DNA of 64,000 bases, taken from NCBI GenBank assembly GCA_002502785.1, contig DAQG01000024.1:1-64000 (forward strand), in the 5' to 3' direction. The notes under the pieces are model-generated. The model worked only from the letters and a program-made list of their open reading frames with translations. It was not told the DNA's origin and searched no databases. This DNA comes from Methanothrix harundinacea (GTDB lineage: Archaea > Halobacteriota > Methanosarcinia > Methanotrichales > Methanotrichaceae). The translations under genes were made by a program, and so were the position numbers. Shown piece after piece: positions 9,225 through 18,154 of the stretch; position 1 is the stretch's first letter; every line of letters starts with the position of its first letter.

Positions 9225-10295
9225 TTAAAGTGCCTCTCTAATATTATCGCAGACGTACTCGACCTCTTCGCGGCTCAGCTGGGGGTGCATGGGAAGAGAG
9301 AGTATCTCCTCGACACACCTCTCGGTTACAGGCAAATGAACGTCCGCGAGCATGCAGGGCTGCTTATGCAGAGGCACAGGATAGTGAACTCCGGTGGATA
9401 CGCCCTTCTCGTTTAGATATACAGCCAGTTTATCCCGCTCTTTAACCCTTATGACGTAGAGGTGGTAGACGTGTTCGGCCCAGCTCTTCTCCGTCGGGAT
9501 GACGAGATCAAGCCCGTCCAGCGACCTATTGTATTGAGCGGCAACTTCCCGTCTTTTTTTGTTCCACTCTGATATGTGCTTCAGAGACTCTCGTCCAATC
9601 GCGGCATGAATCTCATCCATCCTCAAGTTGAGCCCGAGAATCTCGTGGAGGTATTTATCTTTTCGTCCATGGTCGCGAAGCATTGAGATCTTCTTGGCCA
9701 GCTCATCGCTGTTCGTCGAGACTATGCCGCCTTCCCCGAGAACCGTCATGTTCTTTGAAGGGAAAAAGCTGAAACATCCGATGTCCCCTATTGAGCCAGC
9801 CTTCTTTCCCTTGTAAGCCGCCCCGTGTGCCTGGCAAGCATCTTCGATCACGGCAAGGTCCTTCTCCTGGGCGATCTCATTTATCGGGTCCATATCGCAT
9901 GGGTGACCGTATAGATGGACCGGAATTATTGCTTTCGTACTCTTCGTGATCTTTCTCTCGATGTCGCTCGGGTCGATGGTGTACGTATTCTCGTCTATAT
10001 CTGCGAATACCGGCGTTCCACCGAGAAAAAGTATAGGTGACGCAGTTGCAACGAATGTATGAGCTGGCACTATCACCTCGTCACCCTTCTTTATCCCCTG
10101 CGCCATAAGTGCTAGGAGAATCGCGGAGGTTCCTGAACTCACGCCGATGGAGTGTTTTGTCCCACAAAATTTCGCGAACTCTTTCTCGAAACTTCCGAGC
10201 TTCTCCCCTTTGACATATCTACCACTATTTAGAACCTCGATTACAGAACTTCGTATATCATCATCCACGTACATTTTGCTGAAGTCGATCTTCAT
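9225..10295 (-). CDS. DegT/DnrJ/EryC1/StrS sugar aminotransferase
   Basis: 356 residues, PLP enzyme of fold type I. The pocket signatures are SSGTSAILLALMA, VIEDACQAHGA and the PLP-lysine in CFSFFPSKNMTVLGEGG. C-terminal HPQLSREEVEYV is typical. It probably transfers an amino group from glutamate to the keto sugar made by the Gfo/Idh enzyme. Start: a GTG at 10307 is possible, but ATG 10295 is preferred because GGTGA sits just upstream and the ATG overlaps the preceding stop (ATGA). Tight coupling to both neighbours supports one operon. Confidence 0.92.
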   Translation of the reverse strand: MKIDFSKMYVDDDIRSSVIEVLNSGRYVKGEKLGSFEKEFAKFCGTKHSIGVSSGTSAILLALMAQGIKKGDEVIVPAHTFVATASPILFLGGTPVFADIDENTYTIDPSDIERKITKSTKAIIPVHLYGHPCDMDPINEIAQEKDLAVIEDACQAHGAAYKGKKAGSIGDIGCFSFFPSKNMTVLGEGGIVSTNSDELAKKISMLRDHGRKDKYLHEILGLNLRMDEIHAAIGRESLKHISEWNKKRREVAAQYNRSLDGLDLVIPTEKSWAEHVYHLYVIRVKERDKLAVYLNEKGVSTGVHYPVPLHKQPCMLADVHLPVTERCVEEILSLPMHPQLSREEVEYVCDNIREAL

Positions 10296-10912
10296 AATTT
10301 CACCCACTCATATGGAACTTCGAAGTAACCTGGTGGACAGTTCATCTCGTCGATCTTCTTTATCACGCGTGCGGGATTTCCATACGCCAAGACGTTGTCA
10401 GGTATGTCCTTCGTGACCACAGACCCCATGCCGATAAGCGAATTCATTCCTATTGTAACTCTTGGGCCTATTGTAACGCATCCCCCAATCCTTGCCCCCC
10501 TCTTTATTCTAACGCTTCTAGCACAGTCTTCGAACCGGGGGCATGGTGGATGAAGCACGTTTAAGATGGTGGTAGAAGGGCCGATCCACACCCCATCATC
10601 GATAATTACGAACTCGGGAATGAAGCAGTTGGAATGGACGCGCACGCCGTTTCCAATAACGTTGTCTCGCTCCACGACTGTGTGACTTCCTATGCTTACG
10701 TTGTTCCCTATAACGTTGTTCTCCCTCACGAGAACGCCATGCCCTGTATTGAAATTGCTTCCGATCTCGTTTCCGGCATATATCACAGAGTGGCTTCTTA
10801 TGAGCGAATTCTCCCCTATGAACAACTTTTTGCCCCTGAAGCCGGAGCCGAGAACCACGTAATCTTCAACTACAGTGCCCTCTCCAAGGACGACGTTCTC
10901 GTTCATACCCAT
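10292..10912 (-). CDS. left-handed beta-helix (hexapeptide) acetyltransferase
   Basis: 206 residues of imperfect hexapeptide repeats ([LIV]-G-x4), for example VIGNNVSIGSHTVVERDNVIGNGV and IKRGARIGGCVTIGPRVTIG, ending GYGNPARV-like VLAYGNPARVIKK, a classic CoA-site segment. It resembles WbpD/WlbB-type sugar N-acetyltransferases and probably acetylates the amino sugar formed by the adjacent aminotransferase using acetyl-CoA. The stop overlaps the aminotransferase start, and its own start overlaps the galU stop by ten bases, so translation is coupled across all three. Confidence 0.88.
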   Translation of the reverse strand: MGMNENVVLGEGTVVEDYVVLGSGFRGKKLFIGENSLIRSHSVIYAGNEIGSNFNTGHGVLVRENNVIGNNVSIGSHTVVERDNVIGNGVRVHSNCFIPEFVIIDDGVWIGPSTTILNVLHPPCPRFEDCARSVRIKRGARIGGCVTIGPRVTIGMNSLIGMGSVVTKDIPDNVLAYGNPARVIKKIDEMNCPPGYFEVPYEWVKL

Positions 10913-11760
10913 TCTCTCATATAATCCAAAATATCTCTTCTGATCTCCTCGTCCCTTAATGCAAATTTTATCAGGGTAAGGATGTAATCGGATTTATTTC
11001 CTGCATCGTATCGACGTCCTCCAAACTTGTACGCATAGATCCCCTGATCTTTCATCAAAATTTTGATGGAATCTGCGATCTGAACCTCGTCACCCAGGCT
11101 CGGTTCAGTCTTTTTTATGCAATCAAATATTTCAGGAGTGAATACGTACCTGCCAATGGCACCTAGATTCGACGGAGCGTCTTTGGGGCTCGGTTTCTCG
11201 ATCACGTCTTCCATGAGGTAAAGGTCGTCCCCCACACTCTCCCCCTTTATGATGCCGTAGCTTGAGATCCTCGCCTCGGGTATTTCCTGGACTGCGATTA
11301 CAGATCGCCCCTTCGTCTCAAAAACGTTTATTAGTTGTTTTGTGCAGGTTATCCTGTCCTCCGTCAGATCATCACCGAGAAGGACTGCAAAGGGCTCGTC
11401 TCCGATATGTTTCTCTGCCTTTAAGATGGCGTCTCCAAGACCTTTTGGGTCCTTCTGTCTTATGTAGTGGATGTCTGCAAGAGATGATATATCCTTCACT
11501 TCTTTCAATAAGTTATATTTTTTCTTTTGAAATAAATGATTTTCAAGCTCCGGAGAGGTATCAAAGTAATCCTCTATCGACCTTTTTCCCCTTCCGGTGA
11601 CGATCAATATGTCATTTATTCCCGAGAGGATGGCCTCTTCGACAACAAATTGGATGATTGGCTTATTTATGATGGGCAGCATTTCCTTTGGTATGGATTT
11701 TGTGATGGGAAGAAACCTCGTTCCTAATCCAGCTGCCGGAATTATCGCTTTCTTGATCAT
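10903..11760 (-). CDS. galU: UTP--glucose-1-phosphate uridylyltransferase
   Basis: 285 residues, the normal length. It makes UDP-glucose from glucose-1-phosphate and UTP. Signatures: AIIPAAGLGTRFLPITKSIPKE nucleotide-binding loop at the N-terminus, FAVLLGDDL metal site, and the VIEKPSP segment in VEDVIEKPSPKDAPS. First gene of the sugar cluster. A TATA-like GTATAAGAG lies about 25 bases before the ATG, suggesting a very short or absent leader. UDP-glucose can feed both this cluster and the glucan genes near 30 kb. Confidence 0.95.
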   Translation of the reverse strand: MIKKAIIPAAGLGTRFLPITKSIPKEMLPIINKPIIQFVVEEAILSGINDILIVTGRGKRSIEDYFDTSPELENHLFQKKKYNLLKEVKDISSLADIHYIRQKDPKGLGDAILKAEKHIGDEPFAVLLGDDLTEDRITCTKQLINVFETKGRSVIAVQEIPEARISSYGIIKGESVGDDLYLMEDVIEKPSPKDAPSNLGAIGRYVFTPEIFDCIKKTEPSLGDEVQIADSIKILMKDQGIYAYKFGGRRYDAGNKSDYILTLIKFALRDEEIRRDILDYMREWV

Positions 11761-11975
11761 CGTCCTGCCCCACTCGATCTCTTATACATCTTTACGTCTG
11801 GTCATCTGCAGCGCTTAATAATCTTTTTCATCAGTCAATTGAAGATGAAATATCTGCGTCTGTCGTCTTCAGCGATACAAGCCCTGTGAATTCCACACCA
11901 CCCTTAATGTTCAGCCTTCTGCCCTCCATCAATTTAAACGCTTCAACCTGGTCGGTCCAAAAGCAAGAGATGACG

Positions 11976-13163
11976 TCAACCGCCTTTCGTAGGACTGCGT
12001 TCCAAGCTCCTTGCCGTAAACCCTCTCGGCAATAGCTCCCCCACCGTTGCGATCTCAGCATCCCCACTCGTGTTTGCCATGATCACCTTGACCTCCTCAC
12101 CGAACTCGATCAGGTTCTGCCTGCATATGCCGCAGGGCGCGACCGGCTCTTCGGCCTCCGCGACGACGGCCAGGGCCTCAAACTCCTTCTCCCCCTCGGA
12201 GACGGCCTTGGCGATGGCTGCCCTCTCGGCGCAGATGGACGCGCCGCTGGCGGCGTTCTCGATGTTGGCGGCGGAGTAGACCTTCCCGTTCTTCGTGAGG
12301 ATGGCTGCGCCCACTCGGAACCCCGAGTATGGGGCGTAAGATCGCTCTCGGGCCTTGTTCGCTTCTGCGATCAGTCGATCGTACCCGCCCTCGTAAGGGT
12401 GGGGGCCGCACCGGAGTGAGCCGATGTACATGCATTCTTCGGGAGCTATGCTCGGAATCACCATCTCCTCACCGCCATCGACGAACTTCACCGGAGCCCC
12501 CCTTATGATCACCGCGGGTATGCCCTCGTTCCCCTCACCCATGACGATCTGGGCTGCTGAGACGAGGTTGTCGGCCACCGCCTTCCTCGTCACCTCCAGG
12601 GGCCTTCCGTAAAGGTCCTTTTGTCCCCTCGCATCCTCCACCGGAACGATGCCGTCGCAGGCGAGGGCCACGCCGACGCAACCAAGGCGGAGGGGATGGG
12701 TCCTGCTGTCGCCGATGACCACGCCGATCTCCTTTCCAGCTGCCTCTTCCATTCTCCTTCGTATAAGAGCTGCGGACCTCTGGGGCTTTTCCGGGAACAA
12801 GACGACGTGACCTGGAGGCGCGTTGGAGTGATCTATCCCGGCGTTTGGGTAGAGAAAGCCGTCCTTGATGGTCAGAACTACGCCGGGGATCCCGCCCATG
12901 ATCCTGTCGGAACAACCGATGATCAGCTCCATCTCCCTCGGGTCTTTTCTGTACTCGTCCGCCAGCTCCAGGGCGCGGGGCCCGGGCTCGACGTCCGAGA
13001 GCTTCACGACCCCGCCTTCGGCGGTGGCCACCACGCTCTCCGCGATCACCAGGACGTCTCCGTCCTCGAGGTTGAGATCGGCTCTTTTTATCCCTCTCAG
13101 GAGGACCTCTACCAGGTCGTCCCCTGCTCTCACCAGCTCCGTCTTTATTCCAAGAACTTCCAA
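11976..13163 (-). CDS. cofE: CofE (F420-0:gamma-glutamyl ligase) fused to cytidine deaminase
   Basis: 395 residues in two parts. Residues 1-245 match CofE, which adds glutamate to coenzyme F420-0 with GTP; visible landmarks are GDVLVIAESVVATAEGG, PNAGIDHSNAPPG and VIGDSRTHPLRLGCVG. Residues about 258-385 are a complete cytidine deaminase domain with the zinc and catalytic motif CAERAA and PCGICRQ. The frame is continuous through the linker (MYIGSLRCGPHPYEGG). Start: TTG 13163 with GGTGA five bases upstream is preferred over TTG 13175. It follows the pterin synthase gene with a five-base gap, so two methanogen-cofactor functions are linked. The purpose of the deaminase fusion is unknown. Confidence 0.88.
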   Translation of the reverse strand: MEVLGIKTELVRAGDDLVEVLLRGIKRADLNLEDGDVLVIAESVVATAEGGVVKLSDVEPGPRALELADEYRKDPREMELIIGCSDRIMGGIPGVVLTIKDGFLYPNAGIDHSNAPPGHVVLFPEKPQRSAALIRRRMEEAAGKEIGVVIGDSRTHPLRLGCVGVALACDGIVPVEDARGQKDLYGRPLEVTRKAVADNLVSAAQIVMGEGNEGIPAVIIRGAPVKFVDGGEEMVIPSIAPEECMYIGSLRCGPHPYEGGYDRLIAEANKARERSYAPYSGFRVGAAILTKNGKVYSAANIENAASGASICAERAAIAKAVSEGEKEFEALAVVAEAEEPVAPCGICRQNLIEFGEEVKVIMANTSGDAEIATVGELLPRGFTARSLERSPTKGG

Positions 13164-13168
13164 ATGCC

Positions 13169-14407
13169 TCACCAATACCGTTTGGGATCCTCCACCCGCT
13201 CCAGCGCCTCCAGGATGGCTCCGGCAACAACGGGCAGGTTGAAGGGCTGGCCCAACAGGTTTTTGATGAGCCCCCTGATCTGGGCCGCGGTCCCGAGGAC
13301 CAGAACCTCCATCTTTCCAGGGTCGCAGCGAAGAGCTCCCATGGGTATCGCAGCGTCGCCCCCCCGGGCCAGCATCTCCTGCTTGATCACTATCGCCTCC
13401 ATCGAGGTTACGCCCCGAAGGGATAGGGCCCGAAAAGAGCCCTTGCTGCCGAGGGCCCTAGAACCGTCCTCCCCCACTCCCATCCCGGCGAAGGCCCAAG
13501 AGAGATCCCTAGGATGGCCCGAATGTGCGAATACCTCGACCTCCAGGCCACCTTCTGTCCGAGATCGCGATGGACCGCCCCGGATGGTTTCTGCCATCCG
13601 AATCGTCTCCATGGAGGCGGCAACGTCGTGGGTTCTGACGAGGTGAGCCCCGTTGTAGACGGCGACGGCGGTGGCGGCAAGAGACCCCTGGAGCCTTTCG
13701 GCTGGGTCTGTCTTCTTCAAAATTGCGCCGATGAATGATTTCCTGGATACGGCCGCCATCACCGGCCTCGTCAGCACCCTCAAACGAGATAGGCCGTCCA
13801 GGATGGCGAGGTCGTGCCCCGGTCCCTTTGGCGGCGTCCAGTGGCCGATCCCTGGATCGACGGTCACCTTCTCGATGGAGACGCCAGCCTCTGCGGCATC
13901 CTTCAACCTCTCGCCAAGAGACGCCACGATATCCCCCATATTGAGGAGGTCGCCGGGCCTCTCTTTTGATGCCATTATTATCAGGGATCCGTCATGGTCG
14001 GCTACGGTCCGGGCCATACCAGGGTCCAGAAGGGCGGATACGTCGTTTATGCAAGATGCTCCCATGGACAGAGCCTCATCGGCGACCGTTGCTCTCTGGG
14101 TATCTACGGATATCGCCACATCGTCTCCCAGCCCGTCCAGGACTATCTCGAGGGCCGGAAAGAGACGTCTTCGCTCCTCGTCCTCGGGAATTTCCGGCGA
14201 TCCGGGTGCGGTGGAGACGGCGCCCAGATCGAGGACCTCCGCGCCCTCCTTTGCGAAGGCCAAAGCTCGCTCAAGAACTGCGTCCTGCCCCGCGAAAGAC
14301 TCCTCGTAGAACGACTCGCGGCTGAGGTTTATCACACCCATCACTCGGACGGGGTGTATGTCTCCCAATTTGATTTTGCCGATCAAGCCCTCGATGGTCA
14401 AGTTCAA
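13169..14407 (-). CDS. archaeal dihydropteroate synthase-like protein
   Basis: 412 residues. Residues 1-270 are a TIM-barrel with dihydropteroate synthase signatures: VMGVINLSRESFYEES, AEVLDLGAVSTAPGS, VSRKSFIG and LVRTHDV. The last 120 residues form a second domain found in the archaeal long version (related to MJ0301-type proteins). A role in tetrahydromethanopterin/sarcinapterin synthesis is inferred from this family and from the adjacent cofE. The start is TTG 14407 with a weak GGGGC upstream, so the N-terminus is uncertain by a few residues. Confidence 0.82.
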   Translation of the reverse strand: MNLTIEGLIGKIKLGDIHPVRVMGVINLSRESFYEESFAGQDAVLERALAFAKEGAEVLDLGAVSTAPGSPEIPEDEERRRLFPALEIVLDGLGDDVAISVDTQRATVADEALSMGASCINDVSALLDPGMARTVADHDGSLIIMASKERPGDLLNMGDIVASLGERLKDAAEAGVSIEKVTVDPGIGHWTPPKGPGHDLAILDGLSRLRVLTRPVMAAVSRKSFIGAILKKTDPAERLQGSLAATAVAVYNGAHLVRTHDVAASMETIRMAETIRGGPSRSRTEGGLEVEVFAHSGHPRDLSWAFAGMGVGEDGSRALGSKGSFRALSLRGVTSMEAIVIKQEMLARGGDAAIPMGALRCDPGKMEVLVLGTAAQIRGLIKNLLGQPFNLPVVAGAILEALERVEDPKRYW

Positions 14408-14461
14408 CGCCCCACTGAATAAGACTGGTCGACTTTAAAACGTTATTCCAGGGATCGTTTA

Positions 14462-15247
14462 TCACTCCGAGAGCCTCAGCATCATGCCGGTCGTCCTCGC
14501 CCTCTCGATGGCCAGGTTCAGGATCAATAGGCTCGCCGCAAAGTACAGGAGAGCAAGCCCCATTCCGAGGAGAACCTGGTGAGACCCATAGCCGTAAGCG
14601 GACCGGTAGTATTCTAGGAAGTAAGTCAGAGGTATCGATTTCGAGAGGAGCTGGAGAGGTCCTGGGAGAATCTCCACGGGGTAGTAGACCCCGCTCACCA
14701 GCATCATTATCCCGCTGAGGCTCCAGGCAGCCACGTCCGCCCTCTGGCCGAAGAGGAGGATCGATATGCAAACCGCCATCCCGATCGAAGCGGCGGTGAT
14801 GAACGTCCCGGCCAAAAAGACGATGACTGTCACAAGGCCCCCCGCGAGAAAGTCGAAGCCGAAGAAGCGGGAGCTCGCCAGGGCCAGTATGAGAAAGACT
14901 GCCGACCCCCTGATCACCCCGAAGAGCATCGCCCCCAAAACCAGGTGGTATCCTCGGATCGGTGCCACGAAGGTCTGCTTGATGCTCTTGCTCCAGAGGT
15001 CGAAGAGGAGGATGTAGGCGACGTCGATCTGGCTGATCTGTAGGATGCTGAGGGCGATCGCTCCGACGAGGACGAAGGCGACCATGTCGTCTGTCACCTG
15101 GAGGAACCGGGTGAGAAGGCCGATCGATAAAAGGCCGATGAAGGGCCAGAAGACCAGCTCGAAGACGGTGAATACGTTCCGCTTGGATATGATCCAGTTC
15201 TTGTAAGTCGCGGAGAGAAACTTGTTCAGCTCACCTTGCCAGCTCAA
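14462..15247 (-). CDS. ABC-2 type transporter permease
   Basis: 261 residues, about six membrane helices, ABC-2 fold. The family segment near the third to fifth helices (GFDFLAGGLVTVIVFLAG and SGVYYPVEILPGPLQLLS) is typical of exporters. It overlaps the ATPase gene by 17 bases, giving a standard two-gene exporter. The substrate is unknown; the surface protein gene upstream in the same direction suggests cell-envelope export, which is inference. Confidence 0.88.
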   Translation of the reverse strand: MSWQGELNKFLSATYKNWIISKRNVFTVFELVFWPFIGLLSIGLLTRFLQVTDDMVAFVLVGAIALSILQISQIDVAYILLFDLWSKSIKQTFVAPIRGYHLVLGAMLFGVIRGSAVFLILALASSRFFGFDFLAGGLVTVIVFLAGTFITAASIGMAVCISILLFGQRADVAAWSLSGIMMLVSGVYYPVEILPGPLQLLSKSIPLTYFLEYYRSAYGYGSHQVLLGMGLALLYFAASLLILNLAIERARTTGMMLRLSE

Positions 15248-16154
15248 GGAAGACGTCCTCCAGATCGGGCTGATCTATGCCTATGTCCAAAATATCTGCC
15301 TCAGCGAAAGCCTTTATTATCCTGCTCACGGCCCTTTCGGAGTGGTCGAAGACCATCTCCACCCTACCAGGAGATTGCCTGACGTCCATGACCCCGGGGA
15401 TTATCCTAAGCTTCACCGGGTCGAGATCTCCCTCGTACTCGACGAAGATCCGGTGTCCGATCTTCAGAGCCCTCTTCAGCTCTCCAGGGGTTCCAAGGGC
15501 GATCAAGCTGCCCTCTCGAAGAAAGGCTATTCTGTCGCAGAGTTCCTCGGCCTCGGGCATGTAATGGGTTGTGAGGACGACGGTGATATCCTGTTCCTCG
15601 TAGATCTTCTGGATGAGAGCTCTCGTCTTCATCGCCATATCCGGGTCGAGGCCAGAAGTCGGCTCGTCAAGAAAGAGAATCTTGGGCCGGTTCAGGATCG
15701 ATTTTGCTAGGGAGACCCTCTGTTTCAGGCCGGTGGAGAGGGTCTCAAACTTCGAGCTGACATGAGGTTCAAGCTCGAAGGCCGCCACCGCCTCGTCCAC
15801 AGACCTCGCGAGATTCCGACCGTAGAGTCCGTAGAGCATCGCTGAATGATTCAGGTTCTCCCTCACTGTGAGGCTCCAGGGAAAGTTGGGGTTTCCGCTG
15901 CTAATGTTTATCCTCTCCCTGACAGCGTGGGTCTTTTGAAGGGCATCTAGGCCCAGAACCTCAAGGTGGCCGCAGTCGGGCCGGATCAGGGTGGAGAAGA
16001 TCGACATCAATGTGGTCTTTCCAGCGCCGTTGGGACCGAGGATGCCGAAGACCTCGCCCTCCTCGATGGAGAGGGATACCTCGTGAAGGACCTCTTTCTT
16101 TGTGAAGAGACCACGAAAGCTCTTGCAGATCTTCTCAGCCCTTAACGCTGGCAT
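15231..16154 (-). CDS. ABC transporter ATP-binding protein
   Basis: 307 residues. Walker A GPNGAGKTTL, signature LSTGLKQRVSLA, Walker B ILFLDEPTSGLD and switch histidine in LTTHYM are all present, so the subunit should be active. The C-terminal 80 residues are the regulatory tail usual in ABC-2 ATPases. Start ATG 16154. It overlaps the permease and lies 84 bases after the secreted protein gene. Confidence 0.92.
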   Translation of the reverse strand: MPALRAEKICKSFRGLFTKKEVLHEVSLSIEEGEVFGILGPNGAGKTTLMSIFSTLIRPDCGHLEVLGLDALQKTHAVRERINISSGNPNFPWSLTVRENLNHSAMLYGLYGRNLARSVDEAVAAFELEPHVSSKFETLSTGLKQRVSLAKSILNRPKILFLDEPTSGLDPDMAMKTRALIQKIYEEQDITVVLTTHYMPEAEELCDRIAFLREGSLIALGTPGELKRALKIGHRIFVEYEGDLDPVKLRIIPGVMDVRQSPGRVEMVFDHSERAVSRIIKAFAEADILDIGIDQPDLEDVFLELAR

Positions 16155-16238
16155 AGGTTTCGGTAAAGACGGAGGTTGAAGATATCATTGGCGGTTTGAT
16201 GGGAGGGCAGCGTGGCGATGGTGACGGAAAGCCGCAAT

Positions 16239-17273
16239 CTATCTCCGGGGCCGAAGGGGGCCGCGCCTGCGAAGCGATCTATTTCCCCTCTCGCGCAAAA
16301 GCCAGAAGATCGCAAAAGCTGTGGCGCCCAAAAGGACCGCTAATAAGGGTATCCTCAAAAGTCGCACCACGTTGGGCGGAACAACCTCCAGTGGTACGGA
16401 AAGCGATGCAACACCACTTTCGTGGCTTATCTCGCAGCCGATCCTGTATTCCTGTGCCCGAGCCGACTCCTCTACCAAGACGTCAAAGCGGGCGACTGCA
16501 ACTCCTCCAGCAGGTATGTCCCCCAGACGAGACCGATCCGTCAGGGTCGTGAAGGGTGATGCCGACACCAGGCGCGCGGTGCAGTTGGTGGCAGCGCTCT
16601 CCCCGGCGTTGCCGACGATGATGCTGATAGAGCCCTTCTCGCCGGGTGAGAGGTCGGATCTTGTCCCCATCAGCTCCAAGGCGGGAGGGTCGCCCTCCAC
16701 CGATAGGATGAGGTCCAAGGCCAGACTGGTGGGAAGATAGAGGGGCGAGGCAGTCCCGCCGCTGAAGCTGACGTCGACCTGGTGCTCGTACTCGAGGTCG
16801 AGGCTGAGGGGGATCGGACCCTCGGCGCCATCTTCGATCCCGAGATCGAACTCTATGATCGCGGTCTCCCCTGGCCCGAGAAGGTCGAGATGGACTGGTC
16901 CGGAGAGAACCTCGATCGGTTTATCGGAACGGAGATCCGCTTTCAGGTTTGATGCGTCCAGGCAGCCGAACTCCGCCAGCATCTCCTGAGTCGCCTCTTC
17001 TTCTGAGCCTGGAGAGACGATGCCGGGAACGAGCCGTTCCACAACGCCATCGTTTGCCAAAACCAGCCTGAGGGTCCCATCGGTTCTGGGGGCGAAGACG
17101 GGATTGACGACGGAGACGTCGATTTTGGGCCCGCCCTCTACCTTGTAGTGGTCGCCGGCGAACTGGACCCCTCCTGTGGCAGAAGCTGCCTCTGCTATGC
17201 TCGCGGCAGACGGGGCCAAAACGAGGAAGGCGATGAGGAGGGTGAGGGGGAAGCAGATCTGGTGGTGGAGCAT
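16239..17273 (-). CDS. membrane-anchored surface protein with CARDB-like domains
   Basis: 344 residues. N-terminal signal (LTLLIAFLVLAPSAASIAEA) and a C-terminal membrane helix (LLAVLLGATAFAIFWLL) followed by a basic tail (RRRGPLRPRR) place the body outside the cell. The body is beta-rich with two repeats resembling CARDB/COG1361 domains (LRLVLANDG and SISIIVGNAGESAATNCTA). Such proteins often precede ABC-2 genes in methanogens and may work with the exporter. TATA-like CTTATACG lies about 30 bases upstream. Confidence 0.75.
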   Translation of the reverse strand: MLHHQICFPLTLLIAFLVLAPSAASIAEAASATGGVQFAGDHYKVEGGPKIDVSVVNPVFAPRTDGTLRLVLANDGVVERLVPGIVSPGSEEEATQEMLAEFGCLDASNLKADLRSDKPIEVLSGPVHLDLLGPGETAIIEFDLGIEDGAEGPIPLSLDLEYEHQVDVSFSGGTASPLYLPTSLALDLILSVEGDPPALELMGTRSDLSPGEKGSISIIVGNAGESAATNCTARLVSASPFTTLTDRSRLGDIPAGGVAVARFDVLVEESARAQEYRIGCEISHESGVASLSVPLEVVPPNVVRLLRIPLLAVLLGATAFAIFWLLRERGNRSLRRRGPLRPRR

Positions 17274-17357
17274 CTCGATCTGCCACGTTGTATTCCTTCG
17301 CGTATAAGTTTGTTGTACAAGTATTCTCAGAAGCGAAGGTGCCTGAATTTTTCGAGA

Positions 17358-18152
17358 TCACCGGGCCAGGATGGTGCTGGCAAAGAAGGTCCCGGACGCC
17401 GCCAAAATTATCGTCGCTCCCGAGGGGATGTCGAGCTTGTAAGATACAATCAGGCCGACGAGGACGAAGGATGCTCCCAGAAGGATCGAGAGGGCCATGA
17501 TCCTTTTGATGCTTCGCGCGTGCTGCCTTCCGATGGCACCGGGGATGGTGAGGAGAGCGATCACCAGGATTATGCCCACGATCTTTATCAGGACCACGAC
17601 GCTGAGGGCCACCATGCATAGCAGGAGGAGGCGAAGCTCTCTCACCGGAAGGCCCACCGCCTCGCCGTAGCTGGAATCAAAGGAGAGGATCAATAGGTCT
17701 TTGTAAAGAAGGGCCACAAGGACGAGCATCCCGAGGGTCAGGACGGATATCAGCGTCACGTCGCTCCAGGATACGGCGAGGATATTGCCGAACAGGTAGT
17801 CAAAAAGGTCGGGGGCGCGGCCATGGCTCAAGCTCACGAAGACTATTCCAAGGGACATTCCAGCAGCCCAGAAGACGCCGATGGCCGTATCCTCCGAGAC
17901 CCTCGACCGGTCGCTGATCGCCCCTATTCCGAGAGCCGCCGCCACCGAGAAGAGGACCGCAAAGACGAGGGGGTCCATCCCAAGAAGGTAGCCGAGGCCG
18001 ATACCGCCAAAGGCGGTATGGGCGATCCCTCCGCCGATGAAGACGATCCTGTTGAGGATGACGTAAATCCCGATGACGCCGCAGAGGACGGAGGCTATGA
18101 TGCCGGCCGCGAGAGCGCTCTGCATGAACTCGTACGCGAATATCTCGATCAT
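17358..18152 (-). CDS. znuB: zinc/manganese ABC transporter permease
   Basis: 264 residues with eight or nine membrane helices, ABC-3 family. It forms the channel for metal import. Conserved segments are FIGGGIAHTAFGGIGLGYL and IVGIILVIALLTIPGAIG. Start ATG 18152 is preferred because the longer frame to 18215 only reads through the end of the ATPase gene; a GAGGGAG lies upstream. Two bases separate it from znuC. Last gene of the operon. Confidence 0.9.
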   Translation of the reverse strand: MIEIFAYEFMQSALAAGIIASVLCGVIGIYVILNRIVFIGGGIAHTAFGGIGLGYLLGMDPLVFAVLFSVAAALGIGAISDRSRVSEDTAIGVFWAAGMSLGIVFVSLSHGRAPDLFDYLFGNILAVSWSDVTLISVLTLGMLVLVALLYKDLLILSFDSSYGEAVGLPVRELRLLLLCMVALSVVVLIKIVGIILVIALLTIPGAIGRQHARSIKRIMALSILLGASFVLVGLIVSYKLDIPSGATIILAASGTFFASTILAR

Positions 18153-18154
18153 CG

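Noticed and set aside
11831..12067. 78-codon minus frame at the 3' end of the CofE-deaminase gene
   Set aside because: Its C-terminal part (VEAFKLMEGRRLNIKG) looks slightly protein-like, but it overlaps the real gene in another frame and lacks a ribosome-binding site and family match.
12621..13646. Plus-strand frame of 341 codons opposite cofE and the pterin synthase
   Set aside because: Antisense to two genes with clear signatures; composition typical of GC-rich shadows.
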